Shown: positions 7,378 through 14,914 of the stretch, in pieces
Layout: the number at the start of each line of letters is the position of its first letter
Position numbering within the stretch: the stretch's first letter is position 1
Source of the DNA: DATHBD01 sp035296325
GTDB lineage: Bacteria > Actinomycetota > Actinomycetes > Mycobacteriales > Micromonosporaceae
Length of the DNA: 64,000 nt
Assembly: GCA_035296325.1 (NCBI GenBank)
Contig: DATHBD010000023.1
Coordinates: 322,928 to 386,927 of the forward strand
Reading direction: 5' to 3'
Position numbers and translations under genes: made by a program
The notes under the pieces: model-generated
Told to the model about the DNA's origin: nothing
The model's input: only the letters and a program-made list of their open reading frames with translations
Databases searched by the model: none

Positions 7378-9470
7378 CTGGCACCGGGCCGGAGGCCTTT
7401 CGGGCGCTGTTCGCTGAGGAGGCCGAGGCGCGGCTCGGTCGGCTCGGCACGTTGTTGCTGCAGTTGGAGGAATCCACCGGGGGCACCCCGGCGGAACTCG
7501 CCGCCATCGGCGAGATCTTCCGCGAGGTACATACGATCAAGGGTGCCGCCGCAATGGTGGGATTCGCCGGGGTCGGGGCGTATGCCCACATCTTCGAGGA
7601 GCACCTCGACGCGCTGCGATCGACCCGGACGGCATCCACGCCGCAGATCATCGACGCCCTGCTGGTGGCGAGCGACGGCCTGAAGGCCCTGACCTGGCAG
7701 GCGGTCGAGGGCGACGACGAGGCCGGTGCAGTCGACGACCATCCGGCGATCCGCCAGTTGGTTTCGGCCTTCGCGGCGGAACCGGGGGCACCGCCCGAGC
7801 CGCCGGCCATGCCGGCTCCGGTCCCGGTCGAAGGGCGGCCCGATGAGGCTCCGCCATCCGCACCGGTGGTGGCCGCTCCAGCCCCCCCGCGCCGGGAGGC
7901 GTCGAGCATGATCATGGTGCCGATGGAGCGGCTCGACGAACTCGTCCGCCTTGTCGGTGAAGCGGCCGGCGCCCACCTGCGCATCGGGCGGGTACTGAGC
8001 GAGCGGCTGGGTATCGGGCCGACCGGCATGCCCGAGTTCAGCGAACTCTCCCGCCTGCTCAACCAGCTCCAGGAACTCGCCATGCACACGCGCATGGTTC
8101 CCATCGCGAACATCACCGATCAGCTCCACCGCGCGCTCCGGGACGCCGCCCGTACGCTCGGCAAGGACGTGAAGTGGGAGGTGCGCGGCGGGAACACCGA
8201 ACTCGATCGGAGCGTCCTGCACCAACTCTCGGACGCGCTGCTCCATCTGGTACGCAACGCCGTCGACCACGGCATCGACAGTCCCGCCGAGCGGGCGGCC
8301 GCCGGCAAACCCGCACAGGCCACCGTCCGGCTGCACGCCATGCAACTCGGGTCGGAGGTCACCATCGTGGTGACCGATGACGGGAGGGGCATCGATCTCG
8401 ACCGGGTCCGACGGAAGGCCGGTCACCTCGGCATCGCCGCCGATGCCATGAACGACGACGACGCTCTGCAGCTCATATTCCAGTCGGGTCTGTCGACGAC
8501 ATCCTTCGTATCCGACATCTCCGGTCGCGGCGTAGGCCTCGACGTTGTGCGGGCCAGTGTGGACGCCGCTCGCGGGCGGATCGAGGTGCACTCGCAACCC
8601 GGGCTTGGCTGCGAGTTCCGGGTGGTGGTGCCGGTGACCCTCGCGGTGTGGCGGTGCCTCATGGTGGCGGTGGCGGGCCAGCGCTTCGCGATGCCGATGC
8701 ATCAGGTGGTGCTGGCGCGGGCCGGAAACGCCGATCAGGAGGTGGCGGCCGAGGGCCGCCGGGCGCTCGTCCTCGATGGGCAGTCGGTGCCCATCTCCGA
8801 CGTCGCGGAGGTACTTGGCCTACCCGCCGGACCGGGACCAGGCATGCTCGTGGTGGTCAACGGGGCCGCTGGACGGCACGCGTTGCGGGTGGACCAGCTC
8901 ATCGGCCAGCGGGACGTCGCGGTGAAGAGTCTCAGCCCGCTGGTGCGGCGACCCGACGTGATCGCCGGCGCGAGCGTGGAGCCGGACGGGTCGATCCTGC
9001 TCATGCTGGATCTCGCCGGCCTCATCGAGCGCGCACGCCAACTCCAACCAATGCCGGTTGTCGGTGCAACCACGGTGGTGGAGCCGTCCGCGCACTCCGG
9101 CCGGGTGCTCGTGGTCGATGACGCCCTCACCGTGCGCGAGCTTCAGCGGTCCATTCTGGAGCGCGCCGGGTTCGAGGTCGTGGTAGCGGGTGATGGCGTG
9201 GAGGCGTTGAGCCGTCTGGGCGAGCAGGTACCCGATCTGGTCCTGACCGATGTCGAGATGCCGCGGATGGATGGCTTCGCGCTCACCGAGCAGATCCGTG
9301 CCCGGCCGACCCTCGCCAATGTCGCGGTGTTGATCCTGACCTCGCTGTCGAGTGACATCGACCGGCAGCGCGGCCTCGACGCCGGTGCCGACGGCTACAT
9401 CGTCAAGAGCGCCTTCGACGAGCAGTCGCTGCTCAGCGCGGTCGACCGGGTCCTCGGGGCGCGGTCGTGA
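7374..9470 (+). CDS. Hybrid CheA histidine kinase with C-terminal receiver (WspE-like)
   Basis: The 698-residue protein has an HPt domain with phospho-accepting His53 in REVHTIKGAAAM, a Pro/Ala-rich linker (about 135-175), dimerisation helices, and a HATPase domain with the N box HLVRNAVDHGID, VTDDGRGIDL and GRGVGLDVV. A CheW-like regulatory domain follows, then a receiver domain (about 575-698) with VVDD, phospho-acceptor Asp626 in TDVEMPRMDG, and the Lys in YIVKSAF. The separate P2 domain that recruits CheY in flagellar CheA is not evident. CheA-REC hybrids are typical of Wsp, Frz and Chp-type pathways. The kinase should phosphorylate its own receiver and the REC-GGDEF protein at the operon end. 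ATGA overlap with CheW. Confidence 0.93.
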   Translation: MTGTGPEAFRALFAEEAEARLGRLGTLLLQLEESTGGTPAELAAIGEIFREVHTIKGAAAMVGFAGVGAYAHIFEEHLDALRSTRTASTPQIIDALLVASDGLKALTWQAVEGDDEAGAVDDHPAIRQLVSAFAAEPGAPPEPPAMPAPVPVEGRPDEAPPSAPVVAAPAPPRREASSMIMVPMERLDELVRLVGEAAGAHLRIGRVLSERLGIGPTGMPEFSELSRLLNQLQELAMHTRMVPIANITDQLHRALRDAARTLGKDVKWEVRGGNTELDRSVLHQLSDALLHLVRNAVDHGIDSPAERAAAGKPAQATVRLHAMQLGSEVTIVVTDDGRGIDLDRVRRKAGHLGIAADAMNDDDALQLIFQSGLSTTSFVSDISGRGVGLDVVRASVDAARGRIEVHSQPGLGCEFRVVVPVTLAVWRCLMVAVAGQRFAMPMHQVVLARAGNADQEVAAEGRRALVLDGQSVPISDVAEVLGLPAGPGPGMLVVVNGAAGRHALRVDQLIGQRDVAVKSLSPLVRRPDVIAGASVEPDGSILLMLDLAGLIERARQLQPMPVVGATTVVEPSAHSGRVLVVDDALTVRELQRSILERAGFEVVVAGDGVEALSRLGEQVPDLVLTDVEMPRMDGFALTEQIRARPTLANVAVLILTSLSSDIDRQRGLDAGADGYIVKSAFDEQSLLSAVDRVLGARS

Positions 9471-10525
9471 CAGCGGCGATCCGGGTCGTGGTGGTCGAGG
9501 CCTCTCCGATCCAGCGGACCCGGCTGATCACCGTGCTGGAACGGACCCGGGACATCACCGTGGTCGGCGAGGTGCACACCGCCGGGCAGGCGGCCGACGT
9601 CGTCGCCCGCCTGCGCCCCGACGTCGTGCTCCTCGACCTGCAGATCGACGATGGCGGCGACCGGTCGGCGCTGGCGCAGACCATGGCGAGCACCCCGACG
9701 CCGGTCGTGGTGCTCTCGTCGTCGGACGGGCACCCGGACTCGGTCCTCGTTGCTCAGGCGCTGGCCGCGGGTGCGGTGCTGGCCCTGCCCAGACCTGGCC
9801 GGTGGACCCCGGAAGCAGAGGACGAACTTCGGCGAGGCGTACGGACCGCAAGCCGGGTCCGGGTGCGCAGCCCCCGGCGTGTCGGTGCCATGAACGGAAC
9901 ATCGACCACGGTTCCGACGACGCCGCCCGACACCCGGCCCGGGTCGCCGCGCGGGGTCCGCTCGATCGTCGCGATCGGCGCCTCCACCGGTGGCCCGGGA
10001 GCACTGGCAACGGTCCTCGGCGGCCTCGGTGGACTCACCGCCCCGGTGTTGGTCGTGCAGCACATGCACGCCGACTTCGTCGCGGGCCTGGTGCAGTGGA
10101 TGGCCCGGGTCTCCGCCCTGCCCGTGGAGCTGGCGGCGGCCGGCCAGGTCGTCCGGCCGGGCCGGGTGTACATCGGCCCCGGTGGCGCCCACCTGCGGGT
10201 GCGGCCAGGACTGCGGCTGGAACTCGACCCGGAGCCGATGTCGGTACACCGGCCGTCGGTCGACGAGCTTTTCCGGTCGGTCGCCGAACTGCCGCGGGTT
10301 GCCTCCATCGCCGTCGTCCTCACCGGTATGGGCGATGACGGCGCTCGAGGTCTGCTGCAGGTCCGCCGGCAGGGTGGCCGGACGATCGCGCAGGACGAGG
10401 CGACGTCTGCGGTGTTCGGAATGCCCCGGGCCGCCTTCCGGCTGGGCGCCGCGGACTTCGTACTGCCGTTGCCGAAGATCGCTGCGCGGATCCTGACGTT
10501 GGCCCGGGAGGTGGCTGTCCCATGA
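9467..10525 (+). CDS. CheB methylesterase with degenerate receiver (WspF-like)
   Basis: This 352-residue protein has an N-terminal receiver (1-125) and a methylesterase domain (about 160-350). The esterase triad is intact: Ser173 in IGASTGGP, His199 in VVQHMHADF and Asp291 in TGMGDDGARG. It should remove methyl groups from the receptor's glutamates. The receiver keeps the acceptor Asp57 (VVLLDLQ), but the usual acidic pair is replaced by Glu11-Ala12 (VVVVEASP), and the conserved Lys-Pro near the C-terminus reads LPRPG. Phosphorylation control is therefore doubtful. Start GTG 9467 overlaps the CheA stop (GTGA). It overlaps CheR next. Confidence 0.92.
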   Translation: MTAAIRVVVVEASPIQRTRLITVLERTRDITVVGEVHTAGQAADVVARLRPDVVLLDLQIDDGGDRSALAQTMASTPTPVVVLSSSDGHPDSVLVAQALAAGAVLALPRPGRWTPEAEDELRRGVRTASRVRVRSPRRVGAMNGTSTTVPTTPPDTRPGSPRGVRSIVAIGASTGGPGALATVLGGLGGLTAPVLVVQHMHADFVAGLVQWMARVSALPVELAAAGQVVRPGRVYIGPGGAHLRVRPGLRLELDPEPMSVHRPSVDELFRSVAELPRVASIAVVLTGMGDDGARGLLQVRRQGGRTIAQDEATSAVFGMPRAAFRLGAADFVLPLPKIAARILTLAREVAVP

Positions 10526-11718
10526 CACCCGAGACCGCGGCGGCTCTGGATCGGGTCGGGGTGCTGCTCGATCGCCTGATCGGTTTGCGGGCGGACCCGA
10601 CGCTCCGTTCGCGCCTGAGCCGCTGTGTGGTCGATGCCGCCGCCAGCCGGGCGATGACGGTCGAGCGCTACGTCGACAGTCTGCCCGGAGACGACGCGGG
10701 GATGCAGGACCTGTGTGACCGCGTCACGGTGCAGGAGACCGGCTTCTTCCGCCACCCGGATCAATTCCGTACCCTCGTCGACCACGTGCTGCCGAACGTG
10801 CCCGGCCCGGTGCGCATCTGGTGTGCCGCATCGGCGAACGGCCAGGAGCCGTACAGCCTGGCCATGGTGCTCGCGGAGCAGGGTCGCACCGGGGGGGTAC
10901 TGGCCACGGACATCTCCACCACGGCCCTGCGACGCACCGCGGCGGCCCGCTACAGCGAGCGCGAGATCACCATGTTGTCGCCGGCGCGCCGGGCCGCCCA
11001 CCTCTCCGCCGTCGAGGGCGGCTGGCAGGTGGTGGACGGGATCCGAAAGACGGTCTCCGTGCAGTCCCACAACCTGCTCCGTCCGGTTCCCGCCCACATT
11101 GCCAGTTGTCAGATTGTCTTCTGCCGGAATGTTCTGATCTACCTCACTCCGGAGCATCGGGCGCACTTCCTCGAACGCCTCGCCGACGTGGTGGCACCCG
11201 GTAGCTACCTGTTCGTCGGGTCGGCGGAGACCATTCGGCCCGGGGACCGCTACGACGCGGTCTACGCTGGCGGCACCTTCGTCTACCGGGCCAGGGCACG
11301 GGGCCTGACGGTTCAGCCGCCGACTCCGGTAGCGCCCCGGCGCTTCGCGACGAAGCCGGCCACGGTGGCATCGCCGGACCGGCGCAGCCCGCGCCGACCG
11401 GTAGCACCACCGGCCGGGACGGCGGGACCGGTCATCCCGCCGGCCGAAGCGGCGCGGGAGGCGGCGCGAACCGGCGACCCGGCGGCCGCGGTGACCGCCT
11501 TCCGGCGATGGGCCTACCTCGAGCCCGACGATCCCCAGGCGCATCTGCACCTGGCCTTGGCGCTCGAAGCAATGGGCGATGACCGCGCCGCCCGTCGGGC
11601 TTTCCGGTCGGCCCGGGCTGCGCTGGACCACGCCGATCCGGCGCGGCTGGACGCCGCGCTCGGGCACTACGACGTCGCCGAGCTGCACCGGTTGTTGGCT
11701 GAGAAGGGTCGGGCGTGA
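10522..11718 (+). CDS. CheR methyltransferase with C-terminal TPR region (WspC-like)
   Basis: The 398-residue protein carries the CheR all-alpha N-domain, the motif ETGFFRHPDQF (72-82), the SAM-binding segment RIWCAASANGQEPYSLAM (98-115), the adenine-proximal VLATDIS, and IVFCRNVLIYL. It transfers methyl groups from S-adenosylmethionine to receptor glutamates. After a Pro/Arg-rich linker (about 285-320) it has a TPR-like tail (AARTGDPAAAVTAFRRWAYLEPDDPQ repeat units), as in WspC of pseudomonads, which usually serves protein docking. ATG 10522 overlaps the CheB stop as ATGA. Confidence 0.92.
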   Translation: MTPETAAALDRVGVLLDRLIGLRADPTLRSRLSRCVVDAAASRAMTVERYVDSLPGDDAGMQDLCDRVTVQETGFFRHPDQFRTLVDHVLPNVPGPVRIWCAASANGQEPYSLAMVLAEQGRTGGVLATDISTTALRRTAAARYSEREITMLSPARRAAHLSAVEGGWQVVDGIRKTVSVQSHNLLRPVPAHIASCQIVFCRNVLIYLTPEHRAHFLERLADVVAPGSYLFVGSAETIRPGDRYDAVYAGGTFVYRARARGLTVQPPTPVAPRRFATKPATVASPDRRSPRRPVAPPAGTAGPVIPPAEAAREAARTGDPAAAVTAFRRWAYLEPDDPQAHLHLALALEAMGDDRAARRAFRSARAALDHADPARLDAALGHYDVAELHRLLAEKGRA

Positions 11719-12098
11719 TGAGAACGCTTGTATGTTTCCGCACCGAGCAGGGTGCCTATGCGCTCCCGGTCGAGTCCACGGTTGCGGTCCGGCTGGCGTC
11801 AGGGCTGGTGCCGCTGCCCGGCTCCTTCCCGGACGTGGCCGGCGTCCTGCCGGGTCAGCCGCCGTTGACCGTGCTGACCACATTGGGCCGCGGCCGTCAT
11901 CACGTGCTCGTGGTGCGGTCACACGGACGGGACTACGGTCTGCTCGTCGACGAGGTGACCGGCCTGCGGCTGGTCTCCTCGGACGATGTCGGGCCGCCCC
12001 CCACCGGTCAGGACCGGCGGTTCTTCACCGGCATGCTGCAACGCGACAGCGAGGTCGTCCTGATCGCCGATCCGGTGGCCCTGGCAGGTCAGCTGTGA
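11718..12098 (+). CDS. Second CheW-domain protein (WspD-like)
   Basis: This 126-residue CheW-like domain starts MRTLVCFRTEQGAYALPVEST and has DVAGVLPGQPPLTVLTTLG and YGLLVDEVTGLRLV. The usual IVNLRG core of CheW is replaced by VLPGQPP, so it is a divergent member. It is placed between CheR and the GGDEF response regulator, exactly the position expected for the second coupling protein of a Wsp array. ATG 11718 overlaps the CheR stop; a GTG at 11715 is possible. Confidence 0.83.
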   Translation: MRTLVCFRTEQGAYALPVESTVAVRLASGLVPLPGSFPDVAGVLPGQPPLTVLTTLGRGRHHVLVVRSHGRDYGLLVDEVTGLRLVSSDDVGPPPTGQDRRFFTGMLQRDSEVVLIADPVALAGQL

Positions 12099-13078
12099 CC
12101 GGGCCCGCCACGATCCTGGTCGCGGAGGACTCGCTGGTGATCCGCGCCGTGGTCCGCAGTCAGCTGGAGGAGCAGGGGTACCGGGTGGTGGAGGCTGCGG
12201 ACGGTGAGAGCGCGTTGAGCCACTGCGCCGAAATTCGACCCGACGCCGTGCTGCTCGACATCGAGATGCCTGGTCTGGACGGACACGAGGTGCTGGTCCG
12301 ATTGAAGGCTGACCCGGCGCTGACCGACATCCCGGTGGTGTTCCTCACCGGACGGACCGGCACCATCGACATGGTGCAGGGATTGCGGGCCGGGGCCCAT
12401 GACTACCTCAAGAAGCCGTTCGAGCCGGCGGAACTGATTGCCCGCATCGGCGGCGCGGTGCGCATCAAGCGGCTGCAGGACCAGCTGCGCGAGCGCAACG
12501 CCGAACTGCATGCGCTGAGCCGGACGGACGCGCTGACCGGCACGTTCAACCGACGCCATATGGACGCCGAACTCACCCGGCTGATCAGCGCCGCCCGCCG
12601 GCACAATCAGATGCACTCGGTGATCATGTTTGACATCGATCATTTCAAGCAGGTCAACGACGCCGAGGGGCATCCGGGCGGCGACATCGTGCTGCAGGAG
12701 TTCGCCCGCCGGGTGCTCGCCTCGGTGCGCACCGAAGACATCGTCGGGCGTTGGGGTGGTGAGGAGTTCCTGGCCATCCTGCCGATGACCAACATCGAGG
12801 GAGCGGCCCACCTCGCTGAGCGGGTGCGCGCCGCGGTCGGGGATCTGCCGGTATCCATCGCCGGCCACGACCGGGCAATCACCGTCAGCGCCGGCTGTGC
12901 CTGCGCGCAGGGTCGGGGGGTGGTGGACCTGGTACATCGGGCGGACGCCGCCCTGTACGCGGCAAAGGCGGCCGGCCGCAATCGGGTCGCTGTCGCGGGC
13001 GACGAAGCGACGGCGCGTTGGCCGGCGGTCGTGCAACGGCCGGAGCCCGCGGACGGAGCCGGTTCGCTGCCGCCCTGA
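12095..13078 (+). CDS. Response regulator diguanylate cyclase (WspR-like)
   Basis: The 327-residue output protein of the operon has a receiver domain with E11-D12, acceptor Asp55 and the Lys of DYLKKPF, followed by a short coiled linker (RLQDQLRERNAELHALS) and a GGDEF domain. The active site is GGEEF at 221-225, and a product-inhibition site RxxD (Arg212, Asp215) lies five residues upstream, so it should make cyclic di-GMP from two GTP and be feedback inhibited. FDIDHFKQVND contributes the metal site. The last 25 residues are a Pro-rich tail. GTG 12095 overlaps the CheW stop. Phosphorylation by the CheA homologue should activate it. Confidence 0.93.
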   Translation: MTGPATILVAEDSLVIRAVVRSQLEEQGYRVVEAADGESALSHCAEIRPDAVLLDIEMPGLDGHEVLVRLKADPALTDIPVVFLTGRTGTIDMVQGLRAGAHDYLKKPFEPAELIARIGGAVRIKRLQDQLRERNAELHALSRTDALTGTFNRRHMDAELTRLISAARRHNQMHSVIMFDIDHFKQVNDAEGHPGGDIVLQEFARRVLASVRTEDIVGRWGGEEFLAILPMTNIEGAAHLAERVRAAVGDLPVSIAGHDRAITVSAGCACAQGRGVVDLVHRADAALYAAKAAGRNRVAVAGDEATARWPAVVQRPEPADGAGSLPP

Positions 13079-13139
13079 CCGGTCGGCCGCCGCGGCGCCG
13101 GGCCGGCGTACACCGCCAGGTGCACGCCGGACACCTGCG

Positions 13140-14720
13140 TCAGGACCCCTGGGCGAAGCGGATCAGGTCGTGCATCGCGAACGTGCCGGCGGTGCGCGCG
13201 ATGGGCGCGGTCGGCTGCCACCCCTTCGCGTGAAGGTACGAGTTCTTGTCGGCGTCGAGGATTCCCAGGATCACCTCGGCTACGATCCGGCCGCCCACCG
13301 GGCCGAGCTGTCTGCCGGACTTCTTCAGCTCCGCCTCGCGCAGGATGTAGAACCACAGCGGCGCCTCCCCGCCCCAGCCGGGGTCGTCCGGCTTTGGCAC
13401 GCCCAGTTCGCCGTTCGACAACGCGGGGATCCCCATCGCGCGCGCGACGGCCTGGCCGGAGGGCAACCCGAGACGCTTGCCGCGGATCAGGTTCCGCTCC
13501 GCCAACGACCTGACGCCGTTGTCGGGGACGACCGGAAGGGTGAACAGCGGGCTGGAAAGCCTGGCATCGATGAGTCTTGCCAGGTTACCGCCGCTCGCCG
13601 GAATGTCCGGTGACGGGAAGAACCGCGGCCAGTCGATCTTGAACCGGGCCGGCACGGGCTGGGAGCCGCGCAGGTCCGAACCGGCGGTGCCGAAGATGAA
13701 GGCGAAATTCCCAGCGTTCATGAGGTAGCCGTTGCGGACCATGCTGTGCCCGAACCGGAATGCCGCCACCGAGTACTCGATGGGCATCATCGGACGGCCC
13801 GGGTTCTTCGGCTTGTAGAACTGCCGCTTCATCGCCGGCTTCGTCCGGTCCGCGCCCAGGAAGTCCTGCACCACATCATTGCCGACGAGCACCCGGAGGA
13901 AGTCGTGCACGATGATCCACTGGAAGTGCAGCCGGGTGAGGCGTTGGGCGTCCGCGAAGGTTTTCGCCAGCCCGGTGGACAGGCACCGGTTGTGGAACTG
14001 CAGAAACAGCAGGTGGAGCTGGGCGACGATGAGGTTTTCGTCGTTGCGCGCATCGCCGCACATGGCGGTGCCGTCGCCGTTGCGGGGAAGGTCGTCCACG
14101 CCCTGTGAGTTCTTCGCGACCAGGAGCCGGATACCGTCCTTCTCGTACAGTTGCGGATCGGCGGTGGGTCCCCTGCCGTACACCGAACCCAGGTCGAAGA
14201 GCGGCGTGTCGAAGTTCGTCAGCGCCTTCACGTCGGTGTTCTGCTGGGGGAGTGGAGTCCGGTCGAGGGTCATGTCGTGGTCGATGAACTGGCCCAGGAA
14301 GGTGTAGCCGGCCATCACCGACGGGTTGTCCAGGTTCGGTGACGGGTTGGCCTCACGCATCTGGGCCGCGAGGTCGGTGAGCAGGGGATCTGGCGGCGCG
14401 TAGGCCGGCGCATCCTTGAACATCACCCCGAAGCGGGCCTCGTGCGACCGCCCGGACGTGACAGCGATGTCACTGCCGCGCGGGTCACCGAGCGCGTGCT
14501 TCCATGCCCCCGGGGGCGTGGCGGCCGGTTGGGCGGAAACGTCCGTTGCCGCGACATCGGCGCCGCCCGCGGTCTCCGCGCCCAGGGCCGCTCCTCCCAC
14601 CGCCGCCGTTGCGATGCCGGCGGCAGTGGCCGCGAGGACGCCTCGGCGGGTCCATGCGCCTTCCCTCGGCGGAGGCTCGGATGTGGTCGGATCCGAGGCG
14701 TGCTGGACTTCAGAGCTCAC
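13140..14720 (-). CDS. TAT-exported animal-type haem peroxidase
   Basis: The 526-residue protein begins with a twin-arginine signal (TRRGVLAATAAGIATAAVGG, 25-44) and continues as a peroxidasin/myeloperoxidase-superfamily domain. Visible catalytic features are the distal His148 in GQFIDHDMT, catalytic Arg225 in GDARNDENL, and the proximal haem ligand His325 in FRFGHSMV. It should use hydrogen peroxide to oxidise halides or organic substrates outside the cytoplasmic membrane. The GTG at 14720 follows AGGGAGAA. It is convergent with the chemosensory operon (61 bp between stops, no clear terminator) and divergent from a GGDEF-EAL gene. Family certain; physiological substrate unknown. Confidence 0.9.
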   Translation of the reverse strand: MSSEVQHASDPTTSEPPPREGAWTRRGVLAATAAGIATAAVGGAALGAETAGGADVAATDVSAQPAATPPGAWKHALGDPRGSDIAVTSGRSHEARFGVMFKDAPAYAPPDPLLTDLAAQMREANPSPNLDNPSVMAGYTFLGQFIDHDMTLDRTPLPQQNTDVKALTNFDTPLFDLGSVYGRGPTADPQLYEKDGIRLLVAKNSQGVDDLPRNGDGTAMCGDARNDENLIVAQLHLLFLQFHNRCLSTGLAKTFADAQRLTRLHFQWIIVHDFLRVLVGNDVVQDFLGADRTKPAMKRQFYKPKNPGRPMMPIEYSVAAFRFGHSMVRNGYLMNAGNFAFIFGTAGSDLRGSQPVPARFKIDWPRFFPSPDIPASGGNLARLIDARLSSPLFTLPVVPDNGVRSLAERNLIRGKRLGLPSGQAVARAMGIPALSNGELGVPKPDDPGWGGEAPLWFYILREAELKKSGRQLGPVGGRIVAEVILGILDADKNSYLHAKGWQPTAPIARTAGTFAMHDLIRFAQGS

Positions 14721-14914
14721 GAGTTCTCCCTGCGGAACGGTCTAAGTATGAGGAATCGCCGCAGAAGGCGATAATCACCATGAAATAGACACCCTGGCGC
14801 CATCGCTTGTCGTGTTGCACTCGCTGGCGGACCGAATGGAAGAGACTGCTGACCGAACGGTCGACCCTGCGTCTGTCAAATCGGGCGCATCCGGGTGAAT
14901 AGCAAAGGACGGCC

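Noticed and set aside
6780..8702. Long minus-strand frames opposite the che genes (up to 640 residues)
   Set aside because: Typical antisense frames of high-GC coding DNA; Arg/His/Gly-rich and without motifs, while the plus strand encodes canonical chemotaxis domains.
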